From an uncultured Microbacteriaceae bacterium (GTDB taxonomy: Bacteria > Actinomycetota > Actinomycetes > Actinomycetales > Microbacteriaceae), in NCBI GenBank assembly GCA_934661165.1, contig CAKUJB010000081.1, positions 1 through 5,191 of the forward strand: DNA of 5,191 nucleotides. The letters run 5' to 3'. The notes below the pieces were generated by a model. The model was given only the letters and a program-made list of their open reading frames with translations, was not told the origin of the DNA and searched no databases. This document shows, in pieces, positions 1 to 5,191 of the stretch; position 1 is the first letter of the stretch, and each line of letters opens with the position of its first letter. The position numbers and the translations under genes were made by a program.

Positions 1-81
1 ACGGCCCTCATTCGAGGGCAGCAGCGGCTCGATCCGCGCCCACTCCTCATCACTGAACACCCGGAACCGCGAACGCTGCAT
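1..81 (-). CDS. IS5-like family transposase, N-terminal fragment cut by the window edge
   Basis: The reverse strand reads ATG at 81-79 and then an open frame to base 1, giving 27 residues that begin MQRSRFRVFSDEEWARIEPL and end LPSNEGR. The pattern S/T-D-E-x-W-x-x-I-E-P-L-L-P is the usual N-terminus of IS5/IS4-type (IS427-like, DUF4096) DDE transposases. The catalytic domain lies outside the window, so I cannot say whether the gene is intact. The ATG is chosen because the family normally starts about 10 residues before the D-E-x-W motif. The Shine-Dalgarno signal upstream is poor, only a G-run about 10 nt away, as is common for transposases. The gene is divergent from niaP and reads away from it. 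I am sure of the family type but not of the exact IS name. Confidence 0.8.
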   Translation of the reverse strand, partial: MQRSRFRVFSDEEWARIEPLLPSNEGR

Positions 82-112
82 GGTCACGGCCCCACACTGC
101 CGCGCCACTCAC

Positions 113-134
113 CCGCCATAAGGGAGACACGCCC
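113..134. repeat. Candidate IS terminal inverted repeat (one end only)
   Basis: The plus strand runs CCGCCATAAGGGAGACACGCCC up to a TA dinucleotide (135-136). The outer 12 bases match the general style of IS5-group termini (GGG-C-GTGTC). The partner repeat is not in the window, so length and pairing cannot be confirmed. Confidence 0.35.
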
Positions 135-175
135 TAGTCGATCCGGCGCGCCAGGCCGACACCGCGCTGACGTCT

Positions 176-191
176 CCGGTCCTTGGACCGG
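176..191. promoter_or_regulatory. Perfect 7-bp dyad CCGGTCC-TT-GGACCGG upstream of niaP
   Basis: The arms 176-182 and 185-191 are exact reverse complements around a 2-bp centre. The site lies about 95 bp upstream of the niaP GTG. As RNA it would fold as a 6-bp stem with a CUUG loop. It is not followed by a T-run, so a plain terminator is less likely than a protein-binding site. It could also be a remnant of an older transcription unit cut off by the IS. I do not recognise the regulator. Confidence 0.35.
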
Positions 192-214
192 TCTCTTCCG
201 CCGCGGGGTCGGCC

Positions 215-236
215 TTACGCGTGCGTGGGCGCGTAA
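215..236. promoter_or_regulatory. Perfect inverted repeat TTACGCG-N8-CGCGTAA upstream of niaP (candidate operator)
   Basis: The arms 215-221 and 230-236 are exact complements separated by 8 bp, so the half-site centres are about 15 bp apart. A second small palindrome, ACGTACGT (236-243), abuts it. The position, 49-71 bp before the niaP start, is where a repressor site would be expected. Niacin transporter genes are known to be repressed by NiaR, NrtR or NdnR in different lineages. I cannot match this sequence to a consensus for any of them, so the regulator remains open. No convincing -35/-10 pair could be assigned in 137-274. Confidence 0.4.
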
Positions 237-274
237 CGTACGTGCTCGTGTCGCATCCTGCGTCGTCCCTCCTC

Positions 275-280
275 GAGGAG
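275..280 (+). promoter_or_regulatory. Ribosome binding site GAGGAG of niaP (decides the GTG start)
   Basis: GAGGAG lies 5 nt before the GTG at 286-288. The alternative in-frame ATG at 340 is preceded only by GCCGGGCGCCCGC, with no comparable signal. This favours the GTG start and an 18-residue longer N-terminus. Confidence 0.75.
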
Positions 281-285
281 TCCCC

Positions 286-1695
286 GTGAGCTCGACCCCT
301 GCAGCTCCCGATTCACCGCAACGATCGCCGGGCGCCCGCATGACCCGCACCGAGCGGCTCGACCGCCTCCCCTTCACGAAGGCTCACGGGCGGCTGCTCG
401 TCGGCTCCGGGGTCGGCTGGGCGCTCGATGCGATGGACGTCGGGCTCATCTCGTTCGTCATGCTGGCCCTGGCCAAGCAGTGGCAGCTCAGCACGACGAC
501 GCTGAGCTGGATCGCCTCGATCGGCTTCGTCGGGATGGCGATCGGCGCGAGCGTCGGCGGCCTGCTCGCCGACCGCATCGGGCGGCGCCAGGTCTTCGCC
601 CTCACCCTGCTCGTCTACGGCATCGCGACGGGCGCCTCGGCGCTGGCGACGTCGGTGGCGATGCTCATCGTGCTCCGCTTCCTCGTCGGGATCGGTCTCG
701 GCGCCGAGCTGCCCGTCGCCTCGACCCTGGTGAGCGAGTACTCGCCGCGGGCGATCCGCGGCCGGATGGTCGTCGCGCTGGAGTCGTTCTGGGCGCTGGG
801 GTGGATCCTCGCCGCGCTCATCGGCTACCTCGTCGTGCCGGCCTCGCCGGACGGTTGGCGCTGGGCGCTCGCCGTCGGCATCGTCCCGACGCTCTACGCC
901 GTCGTCATCCGCTACGGGCTGCCGGAGTCGGTGCGCTTCCTCGAGGCCCGCGGGCGGCACGAGGAGGCCGAGGCGGCGGTCCGGCGCTTCGAGTCCTCCG
1001 CCGGGATCGAGACACCCGCCGTCGACCCCGGGCTCGACACCGGGCTCGACACCGGGCCGCAGCAGCCCTCGGGCCCGGTCACCCCGGTCGGAGCCGTCGG
1101 CTCGGGGACGCTGTGGAACCGGGAGTACGGTCGGCGCACCGCGGCGCTGTGGGCCGTGTGGTTCATGGTCAACCTGTCGTACTACGGCGCCTTCATCTGG
1201 CTGCCGACGCTCATCGCGGCGCAGGGCTATTCGCTCGTGAAGTCGATGGAGTACACGCTCATCATCACGCTCGCCCAGCTGCCCGGTTACGCCCTGGCGG
1301 CGTGGCTCATCGAGGTCTGGGGTCGGCGGGCGACGCTCGCGACCTTCCTCCTCGGCTCGGCGGTGTCGGCGGGGGCCTTCGGCTTCGCCCACGGCCCGAC
1401 GTATCTCATCGTCGTCGGCATGTGCCTGTCGTTCTTCAACCTCGGCGCGTGGGGCGCGCTCTACGCGGTCTCGCCGGAGATCTACCCCACGGCGATCCGG
1501 GCGACCGGCACCGGGGCGGCCGCGGCCTTCGGGCGCATCGCGAGCATCATCGCGCCACTGTCCGTGCCGGTCATGCTCGGCATCGGCGGTCAGGTGCTCG
1601 TCTTCGCCGTCTTCGGCGGCGCCTTCGCGATGGCCGCCCTCGCCGCCCTCGCCCTCCCCGAGTTCAAGGACAAGGCCCTCGACGAGACGGTGTGA
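286..1695 (+). CDS. niaP: NiaP-like niacin (nicotinate/nicotinamide) transporter, MFS superfamily
   Basis: A 469-residue major facilitator protein, predicted to import nicotinate or nicotinamide across the cytoplasmic membrane for NAD salvage. The MFS loop motif GGLLADRIGRR is at residues 91-101, and a degenerate second copy (WLIEVWGRR) is at 340-348. An acidic pair in helix 1 (D48, D51 in WALDAMDVG) and the blocks GAELPVASTLVSE (139-151), ESFWALGW (166-173), QLPGYALAAWLIE (331-343), FFNLGAWG (383-390) and YPTAIRATG (400-408) agree closely with remembered Bacillus subtilis NiaP/YceI. That protein is about 400 residues. The extra length here is an 18-residue N-terminus before Met19 and a long central cytoplasmic loop (about 222-278), which carries a GLDT repeat. 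Hydrophobic stretches fit 12 helices. It converges on the FNT gene with a 31-bp gap. The family call is firm. Substrate is inferred from similarity, and aromatic-acid or sugar MFS relatives remain possible but fit less well. Confidence 0.82.
   Translation: MSSTPAAPDSPQRSPGARMTRTERLDRLPFTKAHGRLLVGSGVGWALDAMDVGLISFVMLALAKQWQLSTTTLSWIASIGFVGMAIGASVGGLLADRIGRRQVFALTLLVYGIATGASALATSVAMLIVLRFLVGIGLGAELPVASTLVSEYSPRAIRGRMVVALESFWALGWILAALIGYLVVPASPDGWRWALAVGIVPTLYAVVIRYGLPESVRFLEARGRHEEAEAAVRRFESSAGIETPAVDPGLDTGLDTGPQQPSGPVTPVGAVGSGTLWNREYGRRTAALWAVWFMVNLSYYGAFIWLPTLIAAQGYSLVKSMEYTLIITLAQLPGYALAAWLIEVWGRRATLATFLLGSAVSAGAFGFAHGPTYLIVVGMCLSFFNLGAWGALYAVSPEIYPTAIRATGTGAAAAFGRIASIIAPLSVPVMLGIGGQVLVFAVFGGAFAMAALAALALPEFKDKALDETV
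1030..1053 (+). repeat. Two perfect 12-bp tandem copies inside niaP
   Basis: GGGCTCGACACC occurs at 1030-1041 and 1042-1053, followed by GGG. A degraded related unit (CCGTCGACCCC) precedes it. The repeat encodes GLDT-GLDT-G (residues 249-257) in the variable loop between the two six-helix halves, where changes in length by whole 12-bp units would keep the frame. Confidence 0.8.
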
Positions 1696-1699
1696 CGGG

Positions 1700-1721
1700 C
1701 GCTCCGCGGCCTCGCCGAGCG
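1700..1721. terminator. Candidate bidirectional stem-loop between convergent niaP and FNT genes
   Basis: CGCTC-C-GCG (1700-1708) pairs with CGC-C-GAGCG (1713-1721) around a 4-nt loop, with one C·C mismatch. It fills most of the 31-bp gap between the niaP stop (1695) and the FNT stop (1727). There is no T-run on either strand. Many actinobacterial terminators lack one, so the assignment rests on the stem and its position. Confidence 0.45.
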
Positions 1722-1726
1722 GGTGA

Positions 1727-2593
1727 TCAGTGCTGCGGTAGCCCTTGACGGGCGCGCTCCTCGCGGACGAGTTCCCAGGTCCGCACGAGACGCGGCGCGG
1801 TCATGAGGAGCATCCCGCCGACCATGTTGAGCAGGGTGACCCACCAGAACCAGCCGAGCCACTGCCCGGCCGAGATCGGCGCTCCGGCCTGCATCGCGCC
1901 GAAGACGAGGATCGAGGTCAGCGCGCCGTGGTGCATCTGCAGACCGACCACGAGCAGGCCGCCGATGAGGGAGATGATCGCCGTCATCACGTCCGAGCTC
2001 GCGCCCTGACCCATCCGCGTCATGAGCGTGATCGTGCTGCCCGCCAGCAGCGCCAGACACGCGGTCTCGAGGGAGAAGCCGGCGGTCACGTACGACTCCG
2101 CGGTCTTCACGAGGTCGTCGAGATAGCGCGGGAAGGCGTGGACGACGAGCCACATGAAGAGCCAACCGCCGGCGAGATTCGTCACGAGGGTGACCGACCA
2201 GAGCCGCACGAGCTGCCGCACCGTGCCGTGCCCTGCGACGACGGCATTGACCGGGAGCATGAACTCCTCGGTGAACAGCTCGGAGTGCGCGAGGCGGAGC
2301 GCGAGCAGCCCGACGCCGAAGGCGAGTCCGGCCAGGAGCGGGCTGCCGGTCGCGTCCTTGACCGCGAGCATCGCCATGATCCCGAGACCGACGTCGATCC
2401 CGCCGAAGATCCCGGTGACGACGAGCGCCCGCGTCGTGCGGTGCAGGCGCTCCTCGCCCTCGGTGACGGTGTTCTCGAACTCCTCGTGGAGCTCCTCCTC
2501 GAGACGCTTCTCGACCCCGTCGACCTCGACGGTGTCTTCAGTCTGCGCCGCCTCGGCCTGCGGGCCGCTCGGACGGTCGGGTTCGTCGGTCAC
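1727..2593 (-). CDS. Formate/nitrite transporter (FNT) family membrane protein, YfdC-like
   Basis: A 288-residue protein of the FNT family, whose members form pentameric channels for small monovalent anions such as formate, nitrite or hydrosulfide. Residues 1-55 are hydrophilic and acidic, with a likely short coiled coil (EKRLEEELHEEFENTVTEGEERLHR, 28-52, written here in two halves: EKRLEEELHEEFE then NTVTEGEERLHR). Six hydrophobic segments follow at about 56-79, 85-105, 127-152, 172-193, 203-222 and 243-266. LLAGLAFGVGLLAL-RLAHSELFTEE (86-110) matches the FNT helix-2 region, where classic members have ELFTGN/ELFTSN. The match ends in EE here, as in divergent YfdC-type proteins. QMHHGAL (219-225) sits where FocA has its pore histidine (H209), with H221 or H222 as counterpart. 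The GTG start at 2593 is the only initiation codon in frame after an upstream stop. It has no good Shine-Dalgarno signal, but it overlaps the stop of a mini-ORF by four bases. It lies downstream of pntB on the same strand. Substrate unknown. Confidence 0.82.
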   Translation of the reverse strand: MTDEPDRPSGPQAEAAQTEDTVEVDGVEKRLEEELHEEFENTVTEGEERLHRTTRALVVTGIFGGIDVGLGIMAMLAVKDATGSPLLAGLAFGVGLLALRLAHSELFTEEFMLPVNAVVAGHGTVRQLVRLWSVTLVTNLAGGWLFMWLVVHAFPRYLDDLVKTAESYVTAGFSLETACLALLAGSTITLMTRMGQGASSDVMTAIISLIGGLLVVGLQMHHGALTSILVFGAMQAGAPISAGQWLGWFWWVTLLNMVGGMLLMTAPRLVRTWELVREERARQGLPQH

Positions 2594-2622
2594 GGGCGCA
2601 GGCCCGGGGGTGGGGTCGTCAT
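2590..2622 (-). CDS. Possible leader peptide of 10 codons overlapping the FNT start
   Basis: ATG at 2622-2620 opens a short frame reading MTTPPPGLRP, ending in TGA (2592-2590). The stop overlaps the FNT GTG (2593-2591) as GTGA, the classic arrangement for termination-reinitiation. A GAGG lies only 2 nt before the ATG, which is closer than ideal, so initiation strength is uncertain. Three consecutive prolines are a known cause of ribosome slowing that EF-P relieves. Translation is inferred only. The alternative is a chance ATG in a frame that happens to be open. Confidence 0.3.
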   Translation of the reverse strand: MTTPPPGLRP

Positions 2623-2633
2623 CGCCTCAGGAT

Positions 2634-2697
2634 GACGCACACGCGCCCGCCTCGGCCTGCGGGAGACGCGCGTGTCAGGGATGCGCGTGTCAGAGAG
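2634..2697 (-). repeat. Intercistronic tandem repeat with a complementary arm (pntB-FNT spacer)
   Basis: GCGCGTGTCAG occurs at 2668-2678 and again at 2683-2693, as part of a 15-bp period (13 of 15 bases equal between 2668-2682 and 2683-2697). ACACGCGC at 2639-2646 is the exact complement of the first 8 bases of both copies. In the leftward transcript the single 3' arm could pair with either upstream copy. A second small stem, CCCGC (2646-2650) with GCGGG (2659-2663), sits inside the larger loop. No U-run follows. It could be a weak terminator, an attenuator or an RNA-processing stem that lowers expression of the FNT gene relative to pntAB. Confidence 0.5.
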
Positions 2698-2707
2698 CTG
2701 CGCTGAT

Positions 2708-4114
2708 TCAGAGCGCCTTGATGATGTCCTCGACCCGGTCCTTGGCGTCGCCGAAGAGCATCGCGCTGTTGTCGCGGAAGAAGAGCGGGTTCTGCACGCC
2801 CGCGTAGCCGGTGTTCATCGACCGCTTGAACACGATGACGTCGCCGGCCTCCCACACCTTCAGGACCGGCATGCCCGCGATGGGGCTCGACGGGTCCTCC
2901 TGGGCGGCCGGGTTGACCGTGTCGTTGGCCCCGATGACGAGGACGACGTCGGTGTCGGAGAGGTCGTCGTTGATCTCGTCCATCTCCAGGACGACGTCGT
3001 AGGGCACCTTCGCCTCGGCGAGGAGCACGTTCATGTGCCCGGGCAGGCGACCGGCGACGGGGTGGATGCCGAAGCGGACGTCGACGCCCTTCTCGCGCAG
3101 CTTCTTCGTCAGATCGGCGACGGGGTACTGCGCCTGCGCGACCGCCATGCCGTAGCCCGGCGTGATGACGACGGACTTCGCCTCCGTGAGGAGCTCGGCG
3201 ACCTCGGCCGCGGTCGTCTCGCGGTGCGAGCCGTAGTCCTTCGCCTCACCCGTCACCGCGCCGTCGGAGCCGAAGCCGCCGGCGATGACGTTGATGAACG
3301 ACCGGTTCATCCCCTTGCACATGATGTAGGAGAGGTAGGCACCCGAGGAGCCGACGAGCGCGCCGGTGACGATGAGCAGGTCGTTGCTCAGCATGAAGCC
3401 CGCCGCCGCGGCGGCCCAGCCCGAGTAGCTGTTGAGCATCGAGACGACGACCGGCATGTCGCCGCCACCGATCGCCGCGACGAGGTGCGCGCCGAGGGCG
3501 AGGGCGATGACGAGCATGAGCATGAGCGGGAACGGATTGTCCGTGGGCACGAACCACACGCCGAGCGCGATCGTCACGAGGATCGCCGCGAGGTTGATGA
3601 GGTTGTGCTTGGGCAGGCTCAGCGGCGCCGACTTCATCTTCGCCGACAGCTTGAGGAAGGCGATGATCGAGCCGGTGAGCGTCACCGCACCGATGAAGAC
3701 GCCGACGAAGACCTCACCGTTGTGGATGAGGTGGAGCTGGTGGGGGTCGCCGTCGCTCAGCGACGCCTCTCCCGGCCCGGCGATCCAACTGTTGAAGCCG
3801 ACGAGCACCGCGGCGAGGCCGACGAAGCTGTGCAGCATCGCGATGAGCTCGGGCATGCCGGTCATCTGCACGCGCAGCGCGAACCAGACACCGATCGCGC
3901 CGCCGATGACCATCGCGACGAGCAGGATGGCCATCCCGACCGCGCCTCCGAGGTCGGCGGCGAGGATGATCGTGGAGAGCAGCGCGAGGGTCATGCCGGC
4001 GATGCCGCAGGCGTTGCCGAACTTCGCGCTCTCGTGCTTGGAGAGCCCCGCGAGTGCGAGGACGAAGAGGAACGCGGCGACGATGTAGGTCGCCTGGACG
4101 AAGGTCTCGATCAT
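2708..4114 (-). CDS. pntB: NAD(P)+ transhydrogenase (proton-translocating) subunit beta
   Basis: A full-length 468-residue PntB (Escherichia coli: 462). With PntA it couples inward proton movement to hydride transfer from NADH to NADP+. Residues 1 to about 265 form the membrane domain dII. His95, in MLHSFVGLAAVLVGFNS, corresponds to E. coli βHis91. Asp219 (GGGDMPVVVS) and Asn228 (MLNSYSGWAAAAAGF) correspond to βAsp213 and βAsn222, all implicated in proton transfer or coupling. Residues from about 290 form the NADP(H)-binding domain dIII, with GYGMAVAQAQ (320-329), VIGANDTVNP (393-402) and KRS (430-432), which contacts the 2'-phosphate, followed by NTGYAGVQNPLFF. No key residue is missing. ATG is 4 nt after the pntA stop. 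Its ribosome site AAGGG (4127-4123) lies in the last codons of pntA, 8 nt from the ATG, so the two genes are one operon and probably translationally coupled. Confidence 0.97.
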   Translation of the reverse strand: MIETFVQATYIVAAFLFVLALAGLSKHESAKFGNACGIAGMTLALLSTIILAADLGGAVGMAILLVAMVIGGAIGVWFALRVQMTGMPELIAMLHSFVGLAAVLVGFNSWIAGPGEASLSDGDPHQLHLIHNGEVFVGVFIGAVTLTGSIIAFLKLSAKMKSAPLSLPKHNLINLAAILVTIALGVWFVPTDNPFPLMLMLVIALALGAHLVAAIGGGDMPVVVSMLNSYSGWAAAAAGFMLSNDLLIVTGALVGSSGAYLSYIMCKGMNRSFINVIAGGFGSDGAVTGEAKDYGSHRETTAAEVAELLTEAKSVVITPGYGMAVAQAQYPVADLTKKLREKGVDVRFGIHPVAGRLPGHMNVLLAEAKVPYDVVLEMDEINDDLSDTDVVLVIGANDTVNPAAQEDPSSPIAGMPVLKVWEAGDVIVFKRSMNTGYAGVQNPLFFRDNSAMLFGDAKDRVEDIIKAL

Positions 4115-4118
4115 GTCC

Positions 4119-5191
4119 TCAGCCCTTCGTGAACATCGTGAGCATGCGCTGGGTGACGGTGAATCCGCCGAAGACGTTGATGCTGGCCACGAGGGTCGCG
4201 ACGAAGGCCAGCACGAGCACGGCGGGGTTGGCCACCCCGACCTGCAGCATCGCGCCGACGACGATGATCCCCGAGATCGCGTTGGTCACCGACATGAGCG
4301 GCGTGTGCAGCGCGTGGTGCACCGCGCCGATGACGTAGAAGCCGATGACGACCGACAGCATGAAGACGGTGAAGTGGCCGAGGAAGGACGGCGGTGACGT
4401 GCCGGCGAGCAGGAGGAAGAGGGCGCAGCCGATCGCCAGGCCCCCGATCTTCACCGCCCCCGAGACGGGCTTCTTCTCCGGCTTGGCGACCGCGGCCGAG
4501 GCGCCGGCCGCGGGGACGACCTGCGTCGGCGCGGCGGAGACCTGGACCGCCGGAGGCGGCCAGAGGATCTCGCCGGACTTCACGACCGTCATGCCGCGCT
4601 GGACGACGTCGTCCATGTCGAGGTCGAGCTGTCCGTCCTTGGCCGGGGTGAGCAGCGTCATGAGGTTGACGATGTTCGTCCCGTAGAGCTGCGAGGCCTG
4701 GGTCGGCAGCCGCCCGGCGAGGTCGGTGTAGCCCAGGATCGTCACGCCGTTCGGCGTGACGACCTTCTCGCCCGCGACCGAGCCGGCGACGTTGCCGCCC
4801 TGGGAGGCGGCCATGTCGACGATGACGCTGCCCGGCTTCATGCTCGCGACCATCTCTTCGGTGAGCAGGCGCGGGGCCTGGCGACCGGGGATGAGGGCCG
4901 TCGTGATGACGATGTCGACGTCCTTGGCCTGCTCCGCATAGAGCTGGGCGGCCTTGGCGTCATAGTCGGCGGAGGTCTCCTTGGCGTAGCCGTCGCTCGA
5001 GGCCTGCGCGGGCGTGTCCTGCACCGAGAGGAACTGCGCGCCCATCGAGCCGACCTGCTCGGCGACCTCGGGGCGGGGATCGGTCGCGCGGACGATCGCG
5101 CCGAGGCTGCCCGCGGCGCCGATCGCGGCGAGCCCGGCGACACCGGCGCCCGCGACGAGGACCTTGGCCGGCGGCACCTTGCCCGCAGCGG
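4119..5191 (-). CDS. pntA: NAD(P)+ transhydrogenase subunit alpha, 5' end outside the window
   Basis: The visible C-terminal part begins ..AAGKVPPAKVLVAGAGVAG and runs to the stop at 4119. By comparison with E. coli PntA (510 residues), about 160 N-terminal residues are beyond base 5191. The frame stays open through the edge. The GTG at 5177-5175 is the internal valine of the conserved GKVPPAKV, not a start. Counting from that valine, the NAD(H)-binding part of domain dI shows GAGVAGL (10-16), an acidic residue at the end of the next strand (D33 in ATDPRPEV), the mobile loop with DGYAKETS, TTALIPG (92-98) and YTDLAGRLPTQ (150-160). An Ala/Pro-rich linker follows (about 211-238), then four hydrophobic helices including FLGHFTVF (265-272), HHALHTPLMSVTNAISG (287-303) and ASINVFGGFTVTQRML (331-346). 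Domains dI and dII are therefore fused in one chain as in E. coli, rather than split into PntAA and PntAB as in some bacteria. It is the upstream partner of pntB. Confidence 0.97.
   Translation of the reverse strand, partial: AAGKVPPAKVLVAGAGVAGLAAIGAAGSLGAIVRATDPRPEVAEQVGSMGAQFLSVQDTPAQASSDGYAKETSADYDAKAAQLYAEQAKDVDIVITTALIPGRQAPRLLTEEMVASMKPGSVIVDMAASQGGNVAGSVAGEKVVTPNGVTILGYTDLAGRLPTQASQLYGTNIVNLMTLLTPAKDGQLDLDMDDVVQRGMTVVKSGEILWPPPAVQVSAAPTQVVPAAGASAAVAKPEKKPVSGAVKIGGLAIGCALFLLLAGTSPPSFLGHFTVFMLSVVIGFYVIGAVHHALHTPLMSVTNAISGIIVVGAMLQVGVANPAVLVLAFVATLVASINVFGGFTVTQRMLTMFTKG
4123..4127 (-). promoter_or_regulatory. Ribosome binding site of pntB inside the end of pntA
   Basis: On the reverse strand AAGGG (4127-4123) ends 8 nt before the pntB ATG (4114) and lies in the last two sense codons of pntA. 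A second purine run, GAGGA (4120-4116), overlaps the pntA stop but is too close to the ATG. Ribosomes finishing pntA would cover this site, which suggests matched synthesis of the two subunits. Confidence 0.6.

Larger units (their letters stand above)
1..134 (-). mobile_element. End of an IS5-family insertion sequence (transposase-proximal end)
   Basis: The transposase start lies 53 bp inside a probable element end. Read from outside inward on the reverse strand, the sequence begins GGGCGTGTCTCC (134-123), which has the look of the terminal inverted repeats of actinobacterial IS5/IS427-type elements. Just outside is TA (135-136) within CTAG, and this fits the TA or CTAG-like target preference of that group. 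The opposite end and the second target copy are beyond base 1, so the boundary is inferred. The element sits 149 bp upstream of the niaP start codon. Confidence 0.5.

Noticed and set aside
84..377. Minus-strand frame of 97 codons spanning the IS end and the niaP leader
   Set aside because: It crosses the putative IS boundary, is arginine-rich, and resembles no protein. It overlaps the niaP start and its control region.
313..1392. Minus-strand open frame of 359 codons opposite niaP
   Set aside because: R/D/E/P-rich composition with no recognisable domain. The plus-strand frame has MFS motifs, a ribosome site and 12 hydrophobic helices.
480..1748. Second plus-strand frame of 422 codons overlapping niaP
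   Set aside because: Arginine-rich out-of-frame reading of niaP with no hydrophobic pattern or motif.
1745..2635. Plus-strand frame of 296 codons opposite the FNT gene
   Set aside because: Low-complexity H/R/D/E composition. The reverse strand encodes six hydrophobic segments and the FNT motif.
3511..3527. GAGCAT hexamer repeat inside pntB
   Set aside because: It is simply the codons of a Leu-Met run in a transmembrane helix (LMLML), not a separate element.
2672..4132. Long plus-strand open frame of 486 codons opposite pntB
   Set aside because: Its translation is low-complexity, dominated by R, D, E, H and V, which is the usual shadow of a GC-rich gene. The opposite strand encodes an unmistakable full-length PntB.
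5175..5177. GTG as the pntA start codon
   Set aside because: It encodes the valine in the conserved AAGKVPPAKV segment. The frame continues to the window edge and the first part of domain dI is missing without it.
1..5191. CRISPR array, tRNA, rRNA, riboswitch or toxin-antitoxin module
   Set aside because: I looked on both strands and saw no spaced direct repeats, no cloverleaf or CCA end, no recognisable riboswitch core, and no small gene pair. The 15-bp repeat at 2668-2697 has only two adjacent copies and no spacer.

Overview
The window is high-GC DNA, visibly rich in G/C at third codon positions, with GTG starts and short purine-rich ribosome binding sites. It looks like a chromosomal segment of a high-GC Actinomycetota. 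No lineage-specific marker is present, so I do not name a genus. About 95% of the window is coding.

Layout, left to right. Bases 1-134 are the end of an IS5-like insertion sequence: the first 27 codons of its transposase read leftward out of the window, followed by the probable terminal repeat. Bases 137-285 are the upstream region of a rightward gene and contain two separate short palindromes that could be operators. Bases 286-1695 encode a 12-helix major facilitator transporter that closely matches my memory of the niacin transporter NiaP (Bacillus YceI). A 31-bp gap with a terminator-like stem follows. Then come three leftward genes, which in transcription order are pntA (5' end outside the window), pntB and a formate/nitrite-transporter-family (FNT) membrane protein. 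The gap between pntB and the FNT gene holds a tandem 15-bp repeat, a complementary arm that can pair with either copy, and a 10-codon mini-ORF (MTTPPPGLRP). The stop of that mini-ORF overlaps the GTG start of the FNT gene.

How the genes may work together. PntA and PntB form the proton-translocating NAD(P)+ transhydrogenase, which uses the proton gradient to move hydride from NADH to NADP+. NiaP would bring in nicotinate or nicotinamide, the precursor of the same cofactors, so the two convergent units share a pyridine-nucleotide theme. The role of the FNT protein is unknown. Its position suggests co-transcription with pntAB, and its pore motifs differ from classic FocA/NirC.

Nothing here is clearly a new biological system. 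The least ordinary parts are the pntB-FNT intercistronic leader (competing hairpin arms plus a proline-run mini-ORF with a GTGA overlap) and the two dyads upstream of niaP.
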